Assembly: GCA_002298165.1 (NCBI GenBank)
Contig: DBMI01000023.1
Location: forward strand, 1 to 29,137
Length of the DNA: 29,137 bases
From: Desulfarculales bacterium UBA702
GTDB lineage: Bacteria > Desulfobacterota > Syntrophobacteria > Syntrophobacterales > Syntrophobacteraceae
Reading direction: 5' to 3'
Position 1 is the stretch's first letter; the number at the start of each line of letters is the position of its first letter. This document shows positions 14,494-22,637 of this stretch, in pieces. The notes beneath the pieces are model-generated. The model searched no databases. It was not told the DNA's origin and saw nothing but the letters and a program-made list of their open reading frames with translations. A program made the translations under genes and the position numbers.

Positions 14494-15918
14494 ATGACAA
14501 ACCTGCCATCCCTTTCGGACCGAACGGCCGCATACATCAGAAAACACGGCCTCATATCACCTGGAGACCATATCCTTGCGGCGGTCTCGGGCGGCTCTGA
14601 TTCCGTTGCCTTACTCGATATACTGACCGGCCTTAAGGACGATCTCGAAATAGAGCGGATTACGGTTGCACATTTCGATCACCGCCTTCGCGGCGAGGAA
14701 TCCGATGCGGACCGGGAATACGTGCGCGGTCTAGCCATGCGCGCGAGGTTCGATTTCAGGTGTGGAACGGCCGACGTACTCTCTTTTGCAACCGAGCATA
14801 AAGTTTCCATCGAGATGGCCGGCAGGAGCCGTCGGCACGAGTTTTTCCAGCAAACCGCACGGGATATCAATGCGCAATGTATTGCACTTGGCCACACGGC
14901 CTCCGACCAGGCAGAGGAGGTTCTGCTCAGGTTATTGCGTGGGGCTGGTCCCGCAGGTTTAAGAGGTATGCTGCCGAAGGCCCGTGGCGGAATCATCCGC
15001 CCGCTGCTCTTTGCCTCGCGCGAAGAAATCATCGAGCATGTTAAGAATCGCGGCATCACCTTCAGACAAGACTCCTCAAATTTCGAACCGAACTGCCGCA
15101 GGAACGCCCTGCGCCTGCTGGTCTTTCCGATTCTTCGCGATGCCTTCAATCCCGAAGTGGTAAATACGATATCGAGGTTTGCCGAACTGGCACGCGACGA
15201 AGAATCCTGGTGGGAAATTCAGGTCCGCGAGTCCTGGGAGCGCTGCGGTGAATTTGCGTCCGGGCGTGTGGAACTCGACATCAAAAAAAGCCGCGCCCTT
15301 CATCCCGCCCTTTTGAGGCGACTTTTGCGCCATGGCCTGGAAAAGCTTAAGGGAAGCCTTTTCGGTATTCAGGCAGTGCATGTCGAGCCTCTCTTCGAAA
15401 TTATTCGAAACAAAAATCCCGGAAAAACAGCGCGGCTGCCCGGTGATATCGAAGCGGTGCAGCGAGGTGGCAGGCTCATCATCAGGAAATATGAACCTAG
15501 CACCGCCGATCCATTCCATGCGCAAAACGGAGTGAAAATCTTAGAGATAAACGGCCCGGGAATTTTTCACTTTGGCCGCCATGTGATCGAAATCGAATTT
15601 GTGGATGCCCTGACGTATCCGGTGCCCGCATGCCCGGGTGAAGTGCTAATGGATGGCGGAGAAATAAAACTGCCGCTGAAAATTCGGTACTGGAGACCGG
15701 GTGACCGGTTCCATCCACAGGGAATGGGCGGATCCAAAAAACTCCAGGATTTTTTTACGGACCTAAAGATCCCCAGAGAGGACCGTCATACAATTCCCAT
15801 TCTGTGTGACCGTGAAAAGATTGTATGGGTCGCCGGCTTGAGACTGGACCAGAGGGTGAAGGCCACTCCCGCCGCAAAAATGCTGATCCGCGCAAAGCTA
15901 TCCCGCAACACAGTGTGA
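14494..15918 (+). CDS. tilS: tRNA(Ile)-lysidine synthase
   Basis: TilS attaches lysine to C34 of the tRNA-Ile CAU anticodon using ATP, changing its decoding from AUG to AUA. This 474-aa protein has the N-type ATP pyrophosphatase P-loop AAVSGGSDSVALLDIL (about residues 28-43), then HFDHRLRGEESDADREYV and GHTASDQAEEVLLRLLRGAG. These are hallmark TilS segments. The C-terminal part contains the TilS substrate-binding and C-terminal domains (RYWRPGDRFHPQGMGGSKKL, then WVAGLRLDQRVK). Full length. The ribosome site before the ATG is weak. It diverges from purC and is probably monocistronic, since the next gene is about 350 bases away. Confidence 0.96.
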   Translation: MTNLPSLSDRTAAYIRKHGLISPGDHILAAVSGGSDSVALLDILTGLKDDLEIERITVAHFDHRLRGEESDADREYVRGLAMRARFDFRCGTADVLSFATEHKVSIEMAGRSRRHEFFQQTARDINAQCIALGHTASDQAEEVLLRLLRGAGPAGLRGMLPKARGGIIRPLLFASREEIIEHVKNRGITFRQDSSNFEPNCRRNALRLLVFPILRDAFNPEVVNTISRFAELARDEESWWEIQVRESWERCGEFASGRVELDIKKSRALHPALLRRLLRHGLEKLKGSLFGIQAVHVEPLFEIIRNKNPGKTARLPGDIEAVQRGGRLIIRKYEPSTADPFHAQNGVKILEINGPGIFHFGRHVIEIEFVDALTYPVPACPGEVLMDGGEIKLPLKIRYWRPGDRFHPQGMGGSKKLQDFFTDLKIPREDRHTIPILCDREKIVWVAGLRLDQRVKATPAAKMLIRAKLSRNTV

Positions 15919-16175
15919 TTTGGAGAGCTTCCAGTAAAAGGCGAGGAAGGCTCATCAAAGCGGGAATCCGACGTCTTTGGAATGTGGGTTGGGGAGCCAC
16001 GCCAACTATTTGCTGCATCTGCAAACATATTTTCCCTGACTTCATGCTGCTCCCCTCTTTACAAATAGTGAATCGGTCCTTTTTTTATCCACAATCCGGG
16101 TTAGCGAACATCACTGAATTTGCCGATTTCCCTCAAATTCATGGAAACCCGGCATGGACCCCAACGCTTTTTAAT

Positions 16176-16194
16176 CCTGCCGCAGGCCGGCAGG
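16176..16194. terminator. Palindrome between tilS and the SYLF gene
   Basis: CCTGCCG (16176-16182) and CGGCAGG (16188-16194) form a 7-bp GC-rich stem with a 5-nt loop, followed only by a short TTTG. It may be a weak terminator for tilS. The rest of 15919-16264 holds no gene or clear promoter. Confidence 0.35.
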
Positions 16195-16264
16195 TTTGCG
16201 CAATGATCCAATGTACCCTTTTAAGTCAGCTATTGAAGTCATTCCGAATAAGGAGAATAAGCTC

Positions 16265-16957
16265 ATGAGCAGAAAACTCTTTTCCCGGTTTATTTTCATC
16301 CTGGGTGCAGCCGTATTTTTCCTTCAACCAACCCTTGGGCTTGCGAGCGAGGCTTCCAAACTGAGCGATTCGGCCGCGGTTTTAAAGGAAATAACCTCGA
16401 TTCCCGAAAGGGAAATCCCGCCGCAGCTTCTTCGCAATGCTCATGGCATAGCCATCATACCGGGGCTGTTAAAAGCCGGATTTTTGGTCGGTGCCCGTTA
16501 CGGCACCGGCGTTCTATCGGTCAACCGGGGCGGGAAGTGGAGCAATCCCGTTTTCATAATGCTGGCGGGCGGGAGCTTCGGTCTCCAGATAGGTGCAGAA
16601 TCCACGGACATTATACTTATTTTCAAAACCGCCAGGAGTGTTGAAGCGATCACAAGAGGTAAATTCACGCTCGGCGCCGATATCTCGGTTGCAGCCGGTC
16701 CCGTTGGCCGGCATGCCGAAGCGGGGACCGACATCGTGCTCAAAGCCGAGATTTACTCCTATTCGAGGAGCCGCGGGGTATTCGGCGGGATCGCGCTTGA
16801 AGGGGCAGTCCTCGAGATCAACTACGACGCCAACGAGGCTTTTTACGGCCGAAAGGGATTGCACCCTGACGACATTGTTTACGGCAAGGTAAAGGCACCT
16901 GCCGCCGCCGGTAAGTTCAGGCAGACCCTGCAGAGATATCTCGGGGGCAGAAGGTAA
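16265..16957 (+). CDS. SYLF-domain (YSC84-related) lipid-binding protein, secreted
   Basis: I chose the ATG at 16265 because an AAGGAG site precedes it and a signal peptide follows (FSRFIFILGAAVFFLQPTLG, likely cut after GLAS or ASEA). The 230-aa protein carries the SYLF/Ysc84 domain: IPPQLLRNAHGIAIIPGLLK, then AGFLVGARYGTGVL, SNPVFIMLAGGSFGLQIGAE and AGPVGRHAEAGTDI, ending with the ALEGAVLEINYDANEAFYG segment. SYLF domains bind phosphoinositides or acidic lipids in eukaryotes. Bacterial members are periplasmic or outer-membrane associated and of unclear function. It is followed by a strong intrinsic terminator, so it is likely a single-gene unit. Confidence 0.9.
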   Translation: MSRKLFSRFIFILGAAVFFLQPTLGLASEASKLSDSAAVLKEITSIPEREIPPQLLRNAHGIAIIPGLLKAGFLVGARYGTGVLSVNRGGKWSNPVFIMLAGGSFGLQIGAESTDIILIFKTARSVEAITRGKFTLGADISVAAGPVGRHAEAGTDIVLKAEIYSYSRSRGVFGGIALEGAVLEINYDANEAFYGRKGLHPDDIVYGKVKAPAAAGKFRQTLQRYLGGRR

Positions 16958-17034
16958 AACTTAAAGATTGTAAGTTTCCCGGCTGATAAATAGTTTCTCA
17001 AAATTTTCCCGAAACAACTCCACAAAGTACAGAG

Positions 17035-17060
17035 GCAGGCAGAACCGCCTGCTTTTTTTT
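17035..17060 (+). terminator. Intrinsic terminator after the SYLF gene
   Basis: GCAGGC (17035-17040), a 6-nt loop and GCCTGC (17047-17052) are followed by eight T residues. It lies about 80 bases downstream of the stop codon. Confidence 0.9.
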
Positions 17061-17263
17061 ATGTTATTTTCGGGGGACAGGTCTTTACCGCAGATGATTT
17101 TTCGACTTTAGCCACCCCGCTTCTCGACCCAGTATTTTATCTCCCAAAATTGAATTTATCCATCCGCATACTTAAATGAAGAATAAGTATCAGACGCATA
17201 CAATTATTTGCTTCCTGCTATACACCTGAGTCTGCGTCACTTTACTGAGGAGAAGGAGATATC

Positions 17264-18274
17264 ATGAATTTGAAAAAGGTTACGGCCATTCTGAGTTTTG
17301 CGGTCATTCCGGTTCTTGCCGGCTTACTCCTGGTTGCAGAAGCAGATCAGGATCATAGTGGGACTTTAATGCCCAAAGCACCCGGGATAATTCTGCCCGG
17401 CGACCATGGATCGGGAGCGCTGTCGATCCTTCCAACCGACGATTCCAAATTGAGAATCGAGTACAGACGAATCCTTTTCGGCAGGCATAAAGATAAAGAC
17501 AAATCCATGGATCAGAATAAGACCGCGGATAAGGACAAAGCCGCTGATATGGATAAAGGACCATCGGACACATGGACCCAGAGGACTGAGGAGATGAGCC
17601 CCCCTGCAGCTCCAACTCCCTCAGGACGTTCAACACAGCCGAAGGATCTCGATAAGAATTTCAACTCCTCCGACCAGGGCAGCTCAGTGGACAGGGACAC
17701 CGGGAGTTCGGGGACATTTCATTACATTTGGTGGTGGTCCTCCAAGTCCAAGGACCAGGACAAGAATAAGAGTGCGGTTAATGATCGGGACGCTGGCAGC
17801 GACCGGGACGCAGCAAAACGGAACGTGCCGGATACCGGCAGTTTGGACCAGGGCTCACAGCAGAGCTATGATAAGAGCAACGGGACTGACAAAAATAGCA
17901 GCGGGATGCAGTACATCCTGGACGACTCTTCTTCCAGCGACAATGACAAATCCGAGGATACCGAGGAATCGGCTGATACCGCCCAGCAGAGCATAATAAT
18001 CCTGGCAGCGTCCGGCATAGGCGGCAGCAGCACCGGCGGCGGCGTGGGCGGAAGCGCTGGATCGTCGATGGGGATGGGCACCGGCACCGTCGAGCCAGGC
18101 ACTTCATCGGGAACCAACGACTACCTGGGCGCCAGGAATCCCGGCAGTTCGAATCTGGACCCCTCCAGCAGGGACCAGTCAGGCTCAAACGGGCCTTCCG
18201 ACTTTGACAGGGACACCAGCGGCTGGGGATCCCCCGGGGGCACCATGGACCACAATAGCCTGGATAACTATTGA
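17264..18274 (+). CDS. Secreted low-complexity Asp/Ser/Lys/Gly-rich protein
   Basis: This 336-aa protein has a typical signal peptide (hydrophobic residues about 8-24, likely cut near AEAD). The mature part is mostly disordered and strongly biased. It has Asp/Lys repeats (HKDKDKSMDQNKTADKDKAA), short DRD and DKS motifs, a Trp patch (YIWWWSS) near residue 155, an acidic run (DDSSSSDNDKSEDTEESAD) and a Gly/Ser-rich stretch near 250-275. The DxDxD spacing recalls calcium-binding repeats, but no complete known repeat is present. A very strong GGAGAAGGAGATATC leader precedes the ATG. I do not recognise the family. It could be a surface or matrix protein that binds divalent cations. It is monocistronic, with a hairpin after it. 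Confidence 0.8.
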   Translation: MNLKKVTAILSFAVIPVLAGLLLVAEADQDHSGTLMPKAPGIILPGDHGSGALSILPTDDSKLRIEYRRILFGRHKDKDKSMDQNKTADKDKAADMDKGPSDTWTQRTEEMSPPAAPTPSGRSTQPKDLDKNFNSSDQGSSVDRDTGSSGTFHYIWWWSSKSKDQDKNKSAVNDRDAGSDRDAAKRNVPDTGSLDQGSQQSYDKSNGTDKNSSGMQYILDDSSSSDNDKSEDTEESADTAQQSIIILAASGIGGSSTGGGVGGSAGSSMGMGTGTVEPGTSSGTNDYLGARNPGSSNLDPSSRDQSGSNGPSDFDRDTSGWGSPGGTMDHNSLDNY

Positions 18275-18298
18275 GCTGATCACCCTGCGAGTTCGGCA

Positions 18299-18324
18299 CC
18301 CCTCCCGTGTAACGCCGGGAGGGG
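18299..18324. terminator. Stable hairpin after the Asp/Ser-rich gene
   Basis: CCCCTCCCG (18299-18307) and CGGGAGGGG (18316-18324) form a perfect 9-bp stem with an 8-nt loop, 25 bases after the stop codon. No T-run follows, so it is a stabilising or weak terminator hairpin rather than a classic intrinsic terminator. Confidence 0.5.
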
Positions 18325-18439
18325 CTGAAGCATCTCGGGTCTTTGGAACCCGGGGCGCGGGCGCTGATGCTTGATCTGGAACCAGGGCATTGTATTTTTC
18401 CAGAGCAGCCCTGGAGTAATTGAAGTCAAGGAGTAGAAG

Positions 18440-18916
18440 ATGGAAAAAGTTGAAAATGGCACTTTCGTAAGGCTTTGCTTCACTGGAAAACTTGATGATG
18501 GCCTTATTTTCGACAAAACCGAGAAATGCAAACCTCTCGAGGTAAAGGTCGGTAACGGGGGTCTCATCGAGGGGTTCGAAAATGCACTAATAGGCATGAC
18601 TCCAAATGAGAGAAAATCATTTAGCCTGGAACCGAATGAGGCTTATGGAGAAAGGGACGAAAGGCTCGAACGGACTTTTCCGCGCTCTTCAATTCCCCTC
18701 GATTTCGAGCCTTCAATCGGGCAGGTACTTGTTTTCATGGCCGAGGACGGACGCGAAATCCCTGCCATTGTCAAATTTATCGATGACGAAGTCTTGATTG
18801 CCGATTTCAATCATCCCCTTGCAGGTAGAAATTTATCATTTGATGTCGAAATAGCTGAAATCACTAACGCTCCCGGCTCGATGGAAAAATGCGATGCCGA
18901 GTGCTGCTGTTCGTAA
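18440..18916 (+). CDS. FKBP-type peptidyl-prolyl isomerase, SlyD-like
   Basis: This enzyme speeds cis-trans isomerisation of prolyl bonds and acts as a cytosolic folding helper. The 158-aa protein has the SlyD/FKBP pattern: VRLCFTGKLDDGLIFDKTEK, then GGLIEGFENALIGMTPNERK, and the inserted chaperone flap (GQVLVFMAEDGREIPAIVKF, then DFNHPLAGRNLSFDVEI). It lacks a signal peptide. The C-terminus is CDAECCCS (151-158), a short cysteine cluster instead of the long His/Cys-rich metal tail of E. coli SlyD. It may still bind nickel or another soft metal. AAGGAG precedes the ATG. Single-gene unit followed by a hairpin. Confidence 0.9.
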   Translation: MEKVENGTFVRLCFTGKLDDGLIFDKTEKCKPLEVKVGNGGLIEGFENALIGMTPNERKSFSLEPNEAYGERDERLERTFPRSSIPLDFEPSIGQVLVFMAEDGREIPAIVKFIDDEVLIADFNHPLAGRNLSFDVEIAEITNAPGSMEKCDAECCCS

Positions 18917-18924
18917 TTCTTCCT

Positions 18925-18947
18925 GAGGCCGGCCCCCAACCGGCCTC
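18925..18947 (+). terminator. Hairpin after the SlyD-like gene
   Basis: GAGGCCGG (18925-18932) and CCGGCCTC (18940-18947) form an 8-bp GC-rich stem nine bases after the stop codon, followed by an AT-rich stretch without a real T-run. Likely terminator, weak form. Confidence 0.55.
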
Positions 18948-19036
18948 CTAATCATTAGTTCAGAAATTTGTTAATCATGATCACCATCTAAATTTTCCTG
19001 CATTCCCCTGAATTCCTAAATTCCGGATATAGCCTC

Positions 19037-19065
19037 TTGACTTCCCTTCCAGGTATTAATAGAAC
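19037..19065 (+). promoter_or_regulatory. Possible sigma-70 promoter before fabD
   Basis: TTGACT (19037-19042) and TAGAAC (19060-19065) are 17 bases apart, matching consensus at five and four positions. It overlaps a terminator-like hairpin at 19061-19087, so only one of the two may be functional. Confidence 0.35.
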
Positions 19066-19087
19066 GGTTCCGAGCTGACCGTTTTTT
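19061..19087 (+). terminator. Terminator-like hairpin in the fabD leader
   Basis: AACGGT (19063-19068) and ACCGTT (19078-19083) pair around a 9-nt loop, extendable by two pairs, and are followed by TTTT then C. It could end read-through from the SlyD gene or act as an attenuator in the fabD leader. Confidence 0.5.
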
Positions 19088-19175
19088 CAAGGAAAATCGG
19101 CTCATGTTGCACAGAACTCGGCGATCCGCGCTGTTTTGAACCTAATTTTTTTGCATTGCACAATGAGGAACTGGA

Positions 19176-20096
19176 ATGAATAACAACTGGGTTTTCCTTT
19201 TTCCGGGACAGGGCTCCCAATACGTCGGCATGGGACGTGACTTCCACGAAACATATAGCGAAGTGCGCGAGCTTTTTGAAAATTCGTCCGACATCCTGAA
19301 AATGGATGTATCGCGGCTCTGTTTCGAAGGTCCCGAAGATGTGCTGGTCCAGACCGAGAACGTTCAGCCTGCCGTCACGGTTGTTAACCTGGCCTGCCTG
19401 ACTGTTCTCCGCCTGCATGAAATCTATCCCGTAGCCGCTGCAGGCCACAGCCTCGGTGAGTACAGCGCTCTATATGCCGCCGGCGTCCTTTCCCTCAAGG
19501 ACGTTTTGGAGCTTGTTCGCCTAAGGGGCCGACTCATGCAGGAAGCGGCCGATATGGAACCCGGTTCGATGGCGGCCATAATGGACCTCCCGGAGGAGAA
19601 GATCCGCGAGATATGCTCCATTTCGGGAGCCGAGGTTGCAAACATCAATTGCGCCGATCAGATCATCATAACCGGACCTTCTGTCCAGGTTAACAGGGCA
19701 CTCGAAATGTGCGAATTGGCGGGAGCCAAGAAATGTCTCAAGCTGAATGTTAGCGGCCCATGGCACAGCAGATGTATGAAGCATGCACGAGACAAATTTG
19801 AGAGCGCGACTCGTGAACATTCATTCCGAAATCCTCAAATTCCAATCGTCAACAATATCGACGCTCAACAGCTTCGCAGCGGTGCCGATGCTCCTGAAAA
19901 ACTGGTAAACCAGATTTGCGGATCCGTATTATGGCGGCAGTCGATGGAGCACTTTGTGGGCGCTGGATACACCAACTTCGTGGAAGTTGGACCGAAAAAA
20001 GTTCTCCGCGCATTGATGAGAAGAATCGACCGAAACGTCAGATCTCAAAACGTAGAGGACGGCGCCAGCCTGACTTCTTTCCTCCAGGCAAATTGA
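19176..20096 (+). CDS. fabD: Malonyl-CoA:ACP transacylase
   Basis: FabD moves malonyl groups from CoA to acyl carrier protein, supplying fatty-acid synthesis in the cytosol. The 306-aa protein has the N-terminal FLFPGQGSQYVGMG, the nucleophile elbow GHSLGEYSAL (Ser92), the conserved Arg in VRLRGRLMQ and the catalytic His in SGPWHSRCM (His197). It ends with the typical FVEVGPKKVLRALMRRI. Length is normal. A GAGGA site precedes the ATG. It is isolated here: no fabH, fabG, acpP or fabF lies nearby, unlike the usual fab cluster. It may be the only copy relocated, or a second acyltransferase for a specialised pathway. Confidence 0.93.
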   Translation: MNNNWVFLFPGQGSQYVGMGRDFHETYSEVRELFENSSDILKMDVSRLCFEGPEDVLVQTENVQPAVTVVNLACLTVLRLHEIYPVAAAGHSLGEYSALYAAGVLSLKDVLELVRLRGRLMQEAADMEPGSMAAIMDLPEEKIREICSISGAEVANINCADQIIITGPSVQVNRALEMCELAGAKKCLKLNVSGPWHSRCMKHARDKFESATREHSFRNPQIPIVNNIDAQQLRSGADAPEKLVNQICGSVLWRQSMEHFVGAGYTNFVEVGPKKVLRALMRRIDRNVRSQNVEDGASLTSFLQAN

Positions 20097-20202
20097 GGAG
20101 GGGCGGCGCAGGGAAAGGCAATGTTCCCGGCGCCGGATCATTTTCTTCAGCCGGCTTGCTTCCGGAAAGGCACTATATTCTTCGAGGTTCGCATATCAAA
20201 TC

Positions 20203-20230
20203 TTCACGCATTGATTAAACCTGATAAAAT
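20203..20230 (+). promoter_or_regulatory. Weak promoter before the DUF4388 gene
   Basis: TTCACG (20203-20208) and TAAAAT (20225-20230) are 16 bases apart. A small hairpin (CGGCGA, AGAA loop, TCGCCG at 20238-20253) follows. The -35 match is poor. Confidence 0.3.
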
Positions 20231-20313
20231 ACTCTCACGGCGAAGAATCGCCGCGGATGCGCGGGTCTCTTATTAAGACGACACGAAATCGGACTTCTTA
20301 AGGAAGCTTCACT

Positions 20314-21396
20314 GTGCCGGAAAACCAGATCTCGGAACAATTCTCGGGAGCAATCGACCGCATGCAGTTAGTTGAGGTAGTGCAGTCGGCCTGCCTTAGC
20401 GAAACCAGCAGGGACATCTCCGTGGAATCTCATTTCGGGCTTGCGACCATACGGGTCAGGGCCGGTCAGGCTGTATACTGCAAAGCGGATGACGCAACCG
20501 GCGAAAATGCACTCAAAAGGGTCCTACTTTGGCCTGCCGGCTACTTCTACTCCGATCCGGCAACCGGCGATTCTCAGCAAAATGTCTGGAAAGCCTGGGA
20601 GCAGATTCTGATTGATTCGGTTCAGTTCCGGCAAGATCTTGGCATCACCCCCGAGTCGGATTCGCTTTTCTCGGGTAAGATAACCGGGATCAGCCTAGTT
20701 GACCTGGTGCAACTCGCCTGTATGGCAGGAATCGAGAGAAAACTCGGGATCGATGCGGGACAGATACAAGGCAGCATTTTTTTTCGCAACGGACAGGTAT
20801 TCCATTCGGAGTGCCGGGGCATACTGGGAGAAGATGCTTTCCGTGAGTTGATGCTTGCCGGTTCAGGCAGGTTCGAATCAAGGCTCCTCGACGGCTCCGA
20901 AATAGATACTATTGAAAAGCCCATCGAAAAGCTATTTGCTCCATCCAGCGCTGAGGCCGACGGGGAGCAAGGTACTCAGACCGACGAGGAATTGAACCTG
21001 GCCCAGAAGATCCAGCGGATGAGAATCGTGGAGAAAATCAAGGCGGCAATGACCGGTAATCATGAAACAAGGTCTTTGCTGATCCGGGAAACCAGCCGGA
21101 TGGTGCAGCTTGCGGTCATTGCCAATCCACGGTTAACGGAATCCGAAGTGACGATGATCGCCGGATTGAAGCAAGTAGATGACGAGGTGCTGCGCAGGAT
21201 ATCAAACAGCCGCGAGTGGATGAGACTGTATCAGGTAAGGGCTGCCATGGCTAAAAATCCTAAATGCCCCGTGACGATTTCCACCAAGCTCGTCCAGTCC
21301 CTGAACGTGATGGACCTTAGGGCCCTGGCAGCAAGCAAATCTGTCCCGCGGGCTGTTGCGGACGCGGCCAGAAAGCTCTCAAAGAATAGAGTCTGA
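20314..21396 (+). CDS. DUF4388 (PATAN) double-domain protein
   Basis: The start is GTG with AAGGA about nine bases upstream. The 360-aa cytosolic protein has two DUF4388/PATAN-like domains: residues about 8-110 (FSGAIDRMQLVEVVQSACLS, then IRVRAGQAVYCKADDATGEN) and about 120-215 (FSGKITGISLVDLVQLACMA, then SIFFRNGQVFHSECRGILGE). The C-terminal third (about 235-360) is all-helical with repeats such as VQLAVIANPRLTESEV and AAMAKNPKCPVTISTKLVQS, seen in deltaproteobacterial signalling proteins. DUF4388 proteins are thought to work in two-component or gliding-type signalling, but biochemistry is thin. It lies 35 bases upstream of the molybdopterin gene and may be co-transcribed with it. Confidence 0.85.
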   Translation: MPENQISEQFSGAIDRMQLVEVVQSACLSETSRDISVESHFGLATIRVRAGQAVYCKADDATGENALKRVLLWPAGYFYSDPATGDSQQNVWKAWEQILIDSVQFRQDLGITPESDSLFSGKITGISLVDLVQLACMAGIERKLGIDAGQIQGSIFFRNGQVFHSECRGILGEDAFRELMLAGSGRFESRLLDGSEIDTIEKPIEKLFAPSSAEADGEQGTQTDEELNLAQKIQRMRIVEKIKAAMTGNHETRSLLIRETSRMVQLAVIANPRLTESEVTMIAGLKQVDDEVLRRISNSREWMRLYQVRAAMAKNPKCPVTISTKLVQSLNVMDLRALAASKSVPRAVADAARKLSKNRV

Positions 21397-21431
21397 AATG
21401 GCCGGCGTTAGCGCAGCCAGAGGCGAATGTT

Positions 21432-21938
21432 ATGGAACAGGGGTTTTCGAGAAAAACGGCGATAGTGACGGTAAGCGATCGGGGGTCGCGCGGAGAGCGT
21501 GATGACAAGTCAGGGCAGGTCCTTTTCGAGCGCCTGATGCAGGAAGGCTTCGATGTCTGCTTTCGGATCGTTGTACCCGATGAATATGATCAGATCAGGT
21601 CAGCTCTGATCGATTTGGCGGATAACAGAAAAGTGCCGCTTATTCTGACCACCGGCGGTACCGGGGTTGCGCCGCGTGATGTCACTCCAGAGGCCACTCT
21701 TTCGGTTCTGGAAAAACAGGTGCCCGGGATGGCGGAAGCCATGCGCGCCGCAAGCCTTCAAAAGACTCCCCACGCAATGATTTCGCGGGCCGTCGCGGGT
21801 ATCCGCCGCGCAAGCCTCATAGTGAATCTGCCGGGAAGCCCTCGCGGGGCATTGGAAAACCTGGAAGTTGTTCTTCCGGCTCTACCTCATGCCCTGGACA
21901 AAATACAAGGCGACCCCTCGGATTGCGCAACGGCGTGA
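21432..21938 (+). CDS. MogA/MoaB-family molybdenum cofactor protein
   Basis: This family adenylates molybdopterin (MogA), or is a related MoaB protein, in molybdenum or tungsten cofactor synthesis. The 168-aa protein shows AIVTVSDRGSRGERDDKSGQ, the MPT-binding LILTTGGTGVAPRDVTPEAT, and SRAVAGIRRASLIVNLPGSP. These are the core motifs of the MoCF_biosynth domain. AGAGG lies nine bases before the ATG. No moa, moe or molybdoenzyme gene is near. MogA and MoaB cannot be separated safely by eye, so no symbol is given. It would serve formate dehydrogenases or similar enzymes in an anaerobe. Confidence 0.9.
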   Translation: MEQGFSRKTAIVTVSDRGSRGERDDKSGQVLFERLMQEGFDVCFRIVVPDEYDQIRSALIDLADNRKVPLILTTGGTGVAPRDVTPEATLSVLEKQVPGMAEAMRAASLQKTPHAMISRAVAGIRRASLIVNLPGSPRGALENLEVVLPALPHALDKIQGDPSDCATA

Positions 21939-22051
21939 AAGACCGCATGACTTGCAGTCATTGCGAATCCGGTGCGCCATTCGTGCAAAAGGGGAGCCCG
22001 AATCTATGTTCCATGGCCCTCAACCTAACGGAGCATTGTAGGGCACGGCGA

Positions 22052-22170
22052 TCTAAAGACGCTGGATTCCCGCCAGAAGCACGCGGGAATGACGCTTGGT
22101 ATATTCCGGCTTTGCTGGGGTTCCATCAAATCTCATTCTTGTGGCGTGGTCTCCTGGGGCTGTTGCCCAA
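22052..22170. repeat. Composite dispersed repeat, copy B
   Basis: The dRS3-like palindrome at 22066-22090 (ATTCCCGC / GCGGGAAT arms) is part of a 38-base unit matching 9396-9433. At 22145-22170 lies a 26-base unit that recurs exactly at 28967-28992; it contains GTGGTCTCCTGG and a GGGC/GCCC hairpin when read on the other strand. The 340-base spacer between the convergent MogA-like and coiled-coil genes has no gene. Confidence 0.75.
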
Positions 22171-22277
22171 GAGAGTTCCGATGCTACCTATCCCGGCCTG
22201 CCATCCGCATGTGTTCGTTGTGATCAACAGTCTCTAAAAACATTTCCATCCACACCAACCCCGACGAATCAGCGGAA

Positions 22278-22637
22278 CTACTCCTGATCGGCTTCGCTTT
22301 TACCGGATTCGGCGATCTGCTGCTTCTTTCTGCGATAATCGTTTTCTATCTCTTCGATCCTGTCATATACTTCAAAAAGACGGGTTTCCGCCTCCTCAAC
22401 CATCTTCAACTGCCGCTGCACGTCGGATGACCCCATAAAATCAGTCTCATCCCGCTTGTACATCGAGTAAATTTCAGAACCAAGCCGCTCCAGTCTCTCG
22501 TTCACCCGCTTCTGGGCCTTACAACGTCTGCAGCCGTGAAACCTGGTCCTGGTAAATTTCACTACCCAGGCCCAAACAAGGCGAAAGAGCCTGGATAGTG
22601 CGACAAGAATCCGCCTTCCGAAATTATTCTCCGCCAT
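22278..22637 (-). CDS. Small coiled-coil protein with N-terminal hydrophobic segment
   Basis: This 119-aa protein has a hydrophobic/basic N-terminal segment (RRILVALSRLFRLVWAWVVK), a CRRC pair near residue 36, and a long charged coiled coil (about residues 75-112: QLKMVEEAETRLFEVYDRIE). It overlaps the end of the Mut7-C gene by 14 bases and is the last gene of the four-gene minus-strand operon. I do not recognise a family. It could be a membrane-associated scaffold. The overlap and the matching coding pattern support it being real. Confidence 0.7.
   Translation of the reverse strand: MAENNFGRRILVALSRLFRLVWAWVVKFTRTRFHGCRRCKAQKRVNERLERLGSEIYSMYKRDETDFMGSSDVQRQLKMVEEAETRLFEVYDRIEEIENDYRRKKQQIAESGKSEADQE

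Noticed and set aside
17778..18299. Cys/Arg/Pro-rich 173-codon minus-strand frame
   Set aside because: It is the antisense of the low-complexity Asp/Ser gene. Its Cys/Arg bias follows from the GC-rich codons of the real gene.
21947..21961. ATGACT-TGC-AGTCAT palindrome as a terminator for the MogA-like gene
   Set aside because: The stem is only six base pairs with a 3-nt loop and no T-run follows.
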